The translations under genes were made by a program, and so were the position numbers. This document shows positions 1 to 10,262 of a stretch of DNA of 64,000 nucleotides, piece by piece. The DNA comes from Neckera pumila (lineage: Eukaryota > Streptophyta > Bryopsida > Hypnales > Neckeraceae). The stretch's first letter is position 1. The number at the start of each line of letters is the position of its first letter. The notes beneath the pieces were generated by a model. It made no database searches, was not told the DNA's origin, and saw only the letters and a list, made by a program, of their open reading frames with translations. Where the stretch lies: the NCBI GenBank assembly GCA_963969595.1, contig OZ018408.1:20333823-20397822 (forward strand), given 5' to 3'.

Positions 1-245
1 AATAGTGAAATTAGGTTGCCTTGACAAATTAGGTTGCCTTATTCCAAGAAAACTACTTTACAAGCCATCAAAATCAACAAATACTTCTAGAGATATTTTC
101 ATTTGTATAATTGGAGGTTTGTAAGTCCCCATTATAATAATACCTAATTCAAAAGTAGTGCATTCTTATACAGTATCTATAAATATTTATATAGTGTCAA
201 TTGTCAAGAAATTAGTGAAGGGCAACCTAATTTCATTATTTTGTT
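1..245 (+). mobile_element. MITE family E, copy E1 (left edge cut by window)
   Basis: The segment starts inside a terminus reading AATAGTGAAATTAGGTTGCC and ends near 245 with its near-perfect inverse. A second TTAGGTTGCC lies just inside the left end, as in copy E2. The last 60 bases (TATAGTGTCAA...GAAATTAGTG) also match the right ends of E2, E3 and E5. It has no coding capacity. The full terminus and TA target are deduced from E2; the left flank lies outside the window. Confidence 0.75.
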
Positions 246-799
246 TACAAGTACTTTGCTCACCATTCAAGATATAAATTTTAATATTTTAGAACTCTTG
301 GGGGGAAAGTAGAAAAAGCAAAGGTGCTTCTTTTTCAACCCGACTCAATAAACATTTAAAATCAATCACATTCGGTAGTTGTACAAAAGCAACATCTATC
401 AATGTAATAATTTGACAAGTGTACATCAATTTTTCAAGTACTTGCAATAGTGCAAAACACAATAGTAAATAATCTCACAATTCAATTAAAGTGTTAGTTA
501 AATGTTCTCATGGCCTAAAGCCATGTACACATTTATATAGTTGCCAAATTTCATCACATTTTTATTTTAATAAAATATGTTTAGATGTTACATATTCAAA
601 AGACCAATTCACATTAATACTTAAATAGTATGAGATGTCAAATCAAAAGACATATAATTTCTTTTTTTTCTACTTTAATGTATCATAATGTCAAATCTAA
701 TATAATATTCTTCTTTTTAATTATATAGTTTTTTTTGCTTGGAGTAAAGTCAAAAGCTATAAAATAAAATAAAATTCTTTTTGATAAAAATAATTCTTT
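246..799. other. AT-rich stretch, nothing recognised
   Basis: Low-complexity A/T-rich DNA. I see no open frame of note, no RNA gene and no clear terminal repeats. Confidence 0.5.
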
Positions 800-1545
800 A
801 TAATGTGATTTTTGAACTATTTTGGAAGATAAGAAAATAGTTTACTTTTGGAAATATAATTTTTATTCCAATTGATGAACGGGAGCAAAAGTTATACCAT
901 CTTAAGCTCACAAATGATATTCTCCAAATACAAAAAAAAAAAAATTCAATTTTTTTCTAATAAGAAAATATTTTTGTCTACATAAAAAAATAGAATTCAT
1001 TTCCTTCATACTAAAGATAAGAAAATTATGGAGAATGTTATTATTTTAGGCAATATAAAATAGATTCAACAATAACTTACAATATTCAATTTTAAACTCA
1101 ATTTTCACAATATTCTTTCAAAAGAATTCCACATAGTTAGTTTTTGTCCACTTCTACTTAATAATTTTCTAAAGAATGAAAAATAATTAAGTTTTTTTTT
1201 CTTTAATTTTTTTCCCAAACTCTTAGCTCAATTCTTGAACAAAAGAAGTTATAAATTCAAAATGTTTAGTGAAAAATTTTAATTAAGAAGATTCAAAGTC
1301 TTATAATCTAGTCACTCAGTGTGCAAAAATCATGTTTTTTTCACTTTAATTGCAAAAATCTTGAAATTCTTGATGTAAAAAATTTATGAATTTTCTTCCA
1401 TACATTCTTATATTAGTCTAGTCCATAATGCTACTGTCAAATATGCAAAAAGAAGAAGAAATATTATATTTTTTGTGCTTTGCAATAGAAAAATGCCAAT
1501 TTTGAGCGTTTTTTTGATGAAAAAGGCTTGGGGCCTTCTGGAATT
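800..1545 (+). mobile_element. Decayed TTAA-family element (A/B-like, no intact ends)
   Basis: The left part matches the A/B consensus around the 'gaagata-gaaaa' and 'GGGAGCAAAAGTTAT' blocks (about 825-895). The right part (about 1490-1545) keeps the degraded right end, with a TTTTGAG block followed by an altered GGGCCTT. Both 13-bp termini are gone, so the boundaries are approximate and no target duplication can be read. This looks like the oldest copy in the window. Confidence 0.5.
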
Positions 1546-4500
1546 AATGAAATATAATTTAATAAAGATTAAGAATTTAATAAAATTTACAATTCTAGAT
1601 CATCTCTTAAGTAATTCTAAACCAATGTATGAATGTAATTGCAAAAAAATTGTATATACCATGTATAAAGACAATGTGAGAAATGCAATCAATGCGACTT
1701 GTGAGATTGTGGGTTTATAAAATCAATTGGTAATTATAGATTGCAGATTGTAGATTGTAAATTATTGATTACAATTAGGACGCATTCATATTTTATGAAT
1801 AAAAAACATCTACAAATCTAGCAAAACTATGCTGAGCACTCTTAAATTCTTAAATTCAAAGTATTTACGTAAATATCAAATCACTCATACTAACTTATAT
1901 CATATATTTACCTATTCCATGACAATAAAGTTTTTTTATATAGCTTTAGACAAAAATAAGACAAAATGTGCAACCTTTGTCCATATATACACTTATGATA
2001 ATCCTAGTCCTTTATAGTGGTTTGTAACCTCATAGTTTAAATTCCATAAAAATTCATACATAGTGATAGTCAAATTTAATAATCTCATATTTGGCTCTAT
2101 ATATCTTCCAAAATTCATATGTAAAAGAAGTTTAATGTAAGTACAGATAGTATCTCATCTTGAACATTGTTTAAGTTTCCGACAATCTACCTTCATATTT
2201 TTAGCAACACTTTCTCCTCAAGGGGGGGCATACATCACATGTAGACATGGTTATTTGAGGCTGTTTTGATGACCGTGAACAATTAAAGGTCCCTATCATT
2301 ACCTAATTTTCCTATTTTTACCTAATTCATAATATTTTATGCCCTCCTACAATTATTTAGAATTCTCAAAGTGGAGCAATTATCAGCACCCTTACTTTGC
2401 TGTAAGAATAAAAGTAAAGTTTAAAAGACAAACACAAAGATTAAAGACAAAAACACAACACAAGAACTACAAACAGGACATTCACTTAATACAATTTGAA
2501 GCACCTAACTTACATTGCTGCATTGCTACCTTCTTTGATTCTTCCTAGTGTAAAGTAATTAGTATATGAGAAATCCTCAAATCACAAACCAAAGGAAAGA
2601 AAGGCCACAAAAACCGAACAAAGAAGGGCCATAAAATAAAACAAAGATGAAAACAATACACATGAACTAGAAACTAGAAATTGACTGTATTCACATCTAA
2701 GTAAATATGAACAATAACATGAGATACCACGATCCCATCAACATGGCAATGCACCATGCAATACAAAACAACATGTAAGGAAGTCAAAAATGTGTGAAGC
2801 CCCCCAAAAACTGGAAAGGCAAAACTAAACCAGAAATGTTCAAGAATATATGATGCTCCAACAATAATAAGATCAAAGTGTTTGAAGCCTAAAATGTGTT
2901 CATAATACAATTGCCTTATCCTATTGCATATACTATATGAAAATCTACAAAACTAGAAATGCCCTAAATTGAGAGGCAAAACCACATGCTAAATCCTCTC
3001 ATGCACAGATTATAGAAGTCACGCACATGAGTGATAAGCTACGCTAATCATCATTCTTCAACACAAAAACTTGTGAGGCTGGTAGGTTGCCAACCACGAC
3101 ACAAAATGCCATGGAGGTCCTCCAACTTTCCACTACTAAATTCTAATAGGAGAATACTGCGTTGGTGATCTGAAAGCGGTGCTAAAAGTTGCCACGATTT
3201 AGACCCTAAATCTTTAGTCCTAAAATCTCCAACTACAAAAATACTAGATGATCAACTTGCCATAAATTCAAAGGTTTGAATTTGTCGCCCTAGAGACCAA
3301 ACACTATACCCTCAATTTGAAACAAACTTTAAATCAACATATCCAAAACTGAATCCAAAACTCTAAAATATGAATCCTCACTATAAACCAATACATCCAA
3401 AGCTTAGTCCATAATTCAAACTCTAAATCTTCACCCTAATGCAAACAACAACCCCATATACCTTGAAATTTCTACAAATCCTATGAAGTGAATTTCTCAC
3501 TGCACACCTCACACATGACAATAAACCTCAAATCCCAGGTATGAGACATTGACCGTAAACATCAATAATAAACTCTAAACCGGAACATGTGAATTCAACA
3601 AGAGAAACTCACCGTAAATCCTAAATCTTCAAAGTGTCGGCATGCTTAGATACCACATTTAGACCATTTTTCATAAAATGGGACATGAAGTTGGTGCTGC
3701 AACGACAAACAAGATTCAAAGTATGTAAGCAAAGCACCCAAAATAAAGCAAAAACAACTTTTGAAGCATCCAAACTGAAGCATCTAAAGTGTCTGCAGTG
3801 GTGTAGAAGAGAGGACCGTATTATTAAAGTTTGCAAGGACACTAAATATCCATTTCATCAAATCATTACACAATTTTTCATCCAACCAAATACGTCAATA
3901 TTACAAATTGATTCCACCCATAGTAAATTCCTATTTAAGATTCATATCTTTAAGGTTGTCTACAAATTTGAGGTATTATTTGTACGTGTATTTTTTTTCC
4001 TTTTAAACAGTGACCATTGCATTAAATCAAGAAAACAATCAATCTGGCTCGCAGACTGGGTTAGTCTACGCGAGTAATTGAAGGTCCTGTGCCATTGGGG
4101 CCATCGTATTTATACGTGTATCTAACTTGTAGTTGAATGCACATTAATTTGTACTTTGTATGCTACCTCGAAGGTTTATTTTTTATTTTTTTAACACGAT
4201 GAAGTAATAACTCCCTATTGTATGCCGCATACTTAGTTTGGTAAAAAAATCTAAGAGACTCCTCCAGATCTTTCATTAAGTACTACATTCCACTGTCATG
4301 TTTTAAAAAACTTTGAGTATAATTTTTTTTTCTTCAATAAAATAGAAATCTCAATCAATTTTTCAAAATACTGACTAAAACATACAAGTTATGGGACATA
4401 TGTGTTCTTTTCTAAAAATATTGAAAGATAATATTTCACCTTTTAGAAGGCTAGAAAAGCCTACATTGGGGCCTATATTTTGAAGTTTAGACACATTGAA

Positions 4501-4790
4501 CTTGCAATCCGTGGAGATATTTGCTGTAAAATATTGGGAGGATGTATTTGAAGAATTTAATCCAATGATCATGTGGTTGGATTTGTTAAAAGATAAATAT
4601 AGATAAAGGTTTTAGTCTTGCTTTCAAGACAAGTGTCTTAAATTAGTTTTTGGGCTTCCAAACATGAAAAAACTTTAGGAGTTCAACTGCCTCATTCTTA
4701 TTTGATCTTGTTAGAAGTCAAAAGATTATTAGATTCCCTTCTTATGCATTTTTTGGACTTCAGAGTAACAAATTGTGAAATTTCAAATTG
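1546..4790. other. Unassigned AT-rich region
   Basis: About 3.2 kb with no gene I can support. Between 2,350 and 3,800 the plus strand is rich in A and C, and short open frames occur on both strands without homology or splice-site support. No inverted termini were noticed. It may be intergenic DNA or old unrecognisable repeats. Confidence 0.4.
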
Positions 4791-4885
4791 TTGAAATAAA
4801 TTTACCTGAAAGCAATTCCAAGCTCTCATAAATAACAATAGTACATTTTAGGCAAGTATCCATAGGGTGCGATTTTAGATATTAA

Positions 4886-5825
4886 TCCCTAAAGGACCAA
4901 CATGCGGTTGTTAGCTACATAGAATTTTTGGGCAGGTACATGTGACTAAAGATTCCCATAATTCTAGCCCAAATTTTAATAGAAGGTGGAGACTAGGAAT
5001 GTCTTTCATATGCACCAAATTTCATGACATTTGGAAATATGAGTCAAAAGTTATTGCATGATATGTAGTTTATTTCTCAACTCAGGCAGTCTAGGCAGAT
5101 CCAAAAGAATCACTTTTTCAAAAATAAAAATTTGAAATTAGCTGTCTAGAATTATACATATGTGAAAGCTTTGAATCATTCCATTTAATCAATGAGTCAA
5201 AAGTTATGCACATTTTTTTGTTTTCAGGCAGTTATGGATTCTCTATTCTAAAATAAACTTTGAAGTCCTTTATCTTATTCAATTTTCAATATTTTTTGAA
5301 AAAAAATAAAATCATAGGAAGAAGATTGTTTATTGCAACCTTGCCACCAAAAAAATAAAATCATAGGAAGAAGATTATTTATTGCAGCATGGCATTTTTC
5401 AATTCTATAATTAAATTCTTAACAATTTAGTATTTTGAATCATTCTCTACTACTGACTATTTACTATTCTTTTCCTATATGTTTTTCAATTCCAAATGAT
5501 GTGAAGTTTTTCAAGCATGTGGACAATTTGTATAGGAAAAAGAATTTAAAGAAGCACCACCATTTTGGACATTTATTCATAGAAAAGTGAGCCTGTGAAG
5601 TGCAGTTGCCAATTTAATGATTTTGGTGAATTTGAATGCATATATCTTGCAATCCATGCGGTGGAATTTCTGAAATTTTTTCCACATGTTCTCAAATCAG
5701 CATACTACAAGATCCTATGGTTATATGTGTCAAAAAATGTGTTTTTTTCAAAACTTTGGTACTTGATCTAAAAATGGCAATTTTTGAGCATTTTTAGTGA
5801 AAATATAGTCAAAGAGCTTTAGGGG
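4886..5825 (+). mobile_element. TTAA element C0 (subfamily C)
   Basis: It is flanked by TTAA at 4,882-4,885 and 5,826-5,829. The left terminus is TCCCTAAAGGACC and the right terminus is the inverse of a CCCCTAAAG end. Copy II has the empty site with a single TTAA at 21,297-21,300. The 940-bp element contains a local duplication of about 40 bp (about 5,299-5,390). There is no transposase. The ends and the length are intact although the interior has diverged from the other C copies. Confidence 0.88.
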
Positions 5826-6047
5826 TTAAGAGGTCAAATTAGGTGCAATTACTTTACACCTTACTTGTATTATTATACAATTTTCCCTTTGAAGTTGCAT
5901 AAGAAAATTTGTACTTAGAATATCTACTATGCAACTACTACTTGACCTAATAACAATACTATATATTAGAGTTTGGATGTAAAGATTTTTGAATGGTTTC
6001 CAGCATGCATCCGCTATAGTTCTATGTGCTTTTCTAAGGGCTCTTAA

Positions 6048-6982
6048 CCCCTAAAGGATTGAACATGCTTTTTTGAGAACATAGCTTTTTTGGGCAGCTC
6101 ACTATGAGTAGAGATTTTATTTTTTTTCTTTCAAATTTTCACACAACATTTTTCCAAGGAGTAGCTTTAAGGCCCCACAATTTTCATAACTTTTGGTAAC
6201 AGGATTAAAAGTTATTGCATGATACATTATTTTCATTGCTCGGCGGGCAGCCTGGGCAGCAAAAAAAACTTCTTTAAAAATCACTTTTTAAAAAAATGAA
6301 AATTTGAAATTGGTTCTTTAGATTTATATGTAGGTGGGGAGCTTTGAATCATTCCATTTTGATCTATGAGTCAAAAGTTATGAGGATTCTTAGTTTGAGG
6401 GTAGTTATGGAATCTCAATTCTAAAATAAACTTTGAAGTCCTTTATTTCACTCAATTTTCCATATTTTTGAAAAAAAATAAAAACCTTGGGTGTAGATTG
6501 TTAATTACAGCATTACAACCGTTGGAATTGGCATTTTTCAATTCCATAAATAAATTCTTAACAATTTAGTGTTTTGAATCATTCTCTACCTCTTCCTACT
6601 TACTATTTTTTTCCTATAAGTTGTACAATTCTAAATGATCTGAATTTTTTCAAGCATGTATCCAACTTGTCTAGGAAAATGAATCCAAAGAGGAACCACC
6701 ATTTTGGACATTTTTTCATACAAATGTGACCTTGTGAAGGGCAGCTGCTCGGATTTTTGCAGGGACAAAAAAGGGTTTTTGTCAATTCAACTGCTATTAT
6801 CTTGCAATCCACACGGTGGAAAATTCTGAAATTTTTTCCACGTCTTCTCAAACAAGTTTACTACAAGATCCTACAGTTACATGTGTCCAAAAATGTTTTT
6901 TTTTTCTGAAATTTGATACTTGTATTAGAAATGGCAGTTTTGGAGCTTTTTTGGTGAAAACATAGTCTCTGACCTTTAGGGG
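6048..6982 (+). mobile_element. TTAA element C1 (subfamily C)
   Basis: A 935-bp element flanked by TTAA on both sides (6,044-6,047 and 6,983-6,986). Its left end CCCCTAAAGGA and right end CCTTTAGGGG are inverse. The right-hand TTAA is also the left-hand TTAA of B1, so one element landed in the target duplication of the other. A minus-strand open frame of 82 codons (6,603-6,851) is shared with other C copies, but it matches no transposase I know. Confidence 0.9.
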
Positions 6983-6986
6983 TTAA

Positions 6987-7910
6987 CCCCTAAAGGACTG
7001 GTTGTCCCCTCGGGGGACAATTTGGGTCCGGCAGGTACCTATGGTCTCAATTTTTAGTAGGATTTTTTGGGGTTTTTTGAGGTTGTATATTTTTGCAAGA
7101 GCTTTGTGAATATACAATTTTTATTTTCATTGATGCCCGGGAGCAAAAGTTAGAGCACAATAAGCAAAAATGGAATTTGGTGGGCAGCACAAAAAAAATC
7201 ACAAAAAGTCAAAATATTTTTTTTCAATTTTTTGACTCAAAGATTATATTTTTGTCTACATGTGAAGCTTTGTTTCATTCAATTTGGACTAATAATGAGA
7301 AAGTTATGGACAATCTTAGTTTTTCAGGCAATCTAAGCATCTTCTTGAAAAAATAACTTATAGAATTCATTTTTGAATGCAATTTTTAGAATTTTTCAAA
7401 AAAAATTGTTAGACATGGTTAGATTTTCTTGCTAGAAAAATATCATTGGGGATTATTGTGATTCAATTCCATCTAAAAGCTATTAACAATTTAGTTTTTT
7501 CTTCAATCACGAACCCACCTCTACTTAACAATTTTTTAATGAGTGTAAATTAGGTGATTTTCTTCCTAAATTTTTTTGGCAAATTCTCAACTCAACTATT
7601 TAACATAAAAAAGTAGAAAATCAAAATCAATAGTGCAAAAAATTTGAACGAAAAAGATTCAAAGCCCAAAAATCTAGTCAAACAATGTGGAAAAAAACTT
7701 GTTTTCTTCACTTTAAATGCATATATCTTGCAATCTACGTGGTCAAAGGTTCTGAAATTTCTTCCACATATTCATATACTAGTCAAGTACTAGATCTTAC
7801 GGTTGGATATGCAAAAAAAAAAAACAGTTTTTTAAACTCTTTTCTCTTTGTAATAGAAATGACAGTTTTGAGTGGTTTTTGGTAGGAAAATCACCTTGGT
7901 CCTCTAGGGG
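6987..7910 (+). mobile_element. TTAA element B1 (subfamily B)
   Basis: A 924-bp element between TTAA 6,983-6,986 and TTAA 7,911-7,914. It has the 13-bp terminus and, directly inside the left end, a short hairpin TTGTCCCC-TCG-GGGGACAA. It is the same length as B3 and very similar to it. It encodes no recognisable protein. Confidence 0.92.
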
Positions 7911-8332
7911 TTAATCTAGATTTATCTTCTCAAGTCCCATTTAATTTGAAGCTTCTTCACCACTTTAAATATATAAATGTGATTACAAAATTCATAAAAA
8001 AAGGTTGAAGCGAGAAGTTAAATAACACTCCAAATGCTACTTTAGGTGCCGATTTGGATTGAAGCATTGCTCTTGGAAAAAGGGCCATGACAACAACCTC
8101 AATGCGACATGGTCCTTGGAATTATCAAGCTAGATTTAGTTACTAGTTCCAATTGTAGATGTCCTTTACGATAATAAATAATCAAATCCCAATAGATTTG
8201 CCTCTCGCTCACAAAGATCTCTCCACAACTCCCTACATACCCTACTCCCAATCTTACATTAAATTCCGTAATATAACTTAAATGATATCAAGTACCCACT
8301 TTTTAATATGCTAATAATTTTTTTGTCAATAA

Positions 8333-8602
8333 CCCCTAAAAGCCTATTGTCCCTTTTGAGGACAAATGGGATTTTGGACAGGTACTTACGGGTTGAATTT
8401 TTGTCGTCATTTTCTGAATTTTTTTTGAAGATAGAAAAACTGCTAAGTAAGAGCAAATGGACTAGATTATGCATTTACTTCGCATACTAAATCTAAATAA
8501 TCTTTTAAATTTTCCTATAATTTTTTCAGTCGGTGTCTAGGAAAAAACGTTATGCCCAAATAAGCTCAAAACAGGGGACAGGAGGCAGCAAAAAAAAATT
8601 TG

Positions 8603-8633
<31 letters not shown>

Positions 8634-9295
8634 CTCATAGATTATATTTTGTCCATCTGGAAAACTTTGATTCATTTCATTTGGATTTTTTATGAGAAAG
8701 TTATGGACAATCTTGTTTTTTGGGCACTTAGAGCATCTTCCTAAAAAAATAACTTGTAGGATTCATTTTTGAATGCAATTTTAACAATTTTTCAAAAAAA
8801 AGTTCCACAAAGTTTAGTTTTTTTGCTAGAACAATCTCACCATTGGAATTAGTGCATTTTAATTCCATATAAAAGATATTAATGTTTTAGATTTTCCTTC
8901 TATCTCATACCTACTTCTACTTAACAATTTTTTTAGTAATGAAAATTAAGTTTTTTTGGATTTTTTTCCCCTAGATTCTTAGCTCAAATTTCTACTATAA
9001 AGTTTTAAAGCTGAAAACTTTATAGTGCAAAAAATTTAAGTTAAAAATGTTCAAAGTCATAAAATCTAGTTGCACAATGTGTTGAAAAATTTGTTTTTTT
9101 CACTTTAAACGCAGATATATTACAAACTATGCAATCAAAAATTCTGAAATTTTTTCCACACATTGTCATATTAGTTAGATGTAAGATCCTACAGTTAGAT
9201 GTGCAAAAAAAAAATTCAACTTTTTTTACTCTTTACTCTAAAATTGGCAGATTTAGGTGTTTTTTGGTAGAAAATAAGCCTTGGGCCTTTAGGGG
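8333..9295 (+). mobile_element. TTAA-family element A1, flanked by ATAA
   Basis: A 963-bp subfamily A element with termini CCCCTAAAAGCC and its inverse. The flanks are ATAA on both sides (8,329-8,332 and 9,296-9,299) instead of TTAA. Copy II lacks it near 22,846 but has several differences there, so the empty site does not settle the original target. Inside are the subterminal hairpin and the 'GAGAAAGTTATGGACAATC' block shared by A and B. Confidence 0.85.
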
Positions 9296-10262
9296 ATAAG
9301 AGCCCATTCTACCAAACCCGACTATTAGGATCAATATGTCAAGCCAAAATTTAAATCAAATCTCACAAATGCTTAAAGTAGGAATATTCCTTCAAAATCC
9401 ATGTTTTCTCATACAACTTTTTTAAAATTAAAAAAGATTATTTCCTTAAATTCCTTCATTTTTTCTTAGAGTTATTGTCTTGACAGGTACGGTACCGATC
9501 ATAAACAAAGACTGCATATTTGTTGCAAGGAACTTTCAGTTCATTTGGACCTAATAAATCCTAAAAAGACGAAGCTAAGTTACTTGCAAAGATCAATACT
9601 CAATAGAGTGACCAGACCTACAAAGGATCCTCTCGCCCACCTTCGAAATTCACCGACCATCAATGCTACCTGAATTCAAATAGTATTCCCAGGGCCGTCA
9701 TTTTGAAAATTGCTCAAACCGGCAGAATATGGCCGCTGTAGTAAGTTGTAAGTTACTCCTTTTTACTTATATCCCAGCGTCCGTTTCAAACAAAATAAAA
9801 TAAAATGTCATGAGCATGAATTAATGCTTTTGCAGTCGTCGACCACTGGGAAGTTGTGCAGCTCCCGGTCGTCTCTCCCTTTCATCCCTCATGCCGGTTA
9901 TTTCCTTCTACTGTAGCATGTGGGCTGAAGTCGTGACAAACTTCACGAGCTCTAGAATTTGAAGTAGCAGATCATGAGTCGACTACCAGACGATTCTGTT
10001 ACATTGCAGTCATCTTTCGGATATGAGCTATGGAGCACTAAATTGGTTCGCATAACTTAGTTAGCTATTGAGGGTAGTTGCAGCGCGCGCGCTGGTTCGT
10101 GAATCGAATCAATCGAATCGATTTGATCGCTGATGCAGTCGATTTTCTTTTTTTTCCAAATTGATTGTGGTATCCTTAGCTCCGGGTGTTAAATTGAGCT
10201 GGACTTAGTTACTTTCCAGGCTGCATTATACAACATTCGGAGCTGAAGTGGTACAGCTCGCC
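9296..10262. other. Upstream region of the copy I DUF674-like gene
   Basis: This stretch is shared with copy II (about 22,850-24,534) apart from the Helitron there. It becomes GC-richer after 9,600, as expected approaching a gene. I could not fix a TATA box or transcription start. A T-rich tract just before exon 1 could be 5' leader or intron. Confidence 0.4.

Noticed and set aside
7093..7356. Open frame of 87 codons in B1, also seen in B2 and B3
   Set aside because: The B copies are too similar for the open frame to mean much, it is Phe/Lys-rich from T/A-rich DNA, and it matches no transposase.
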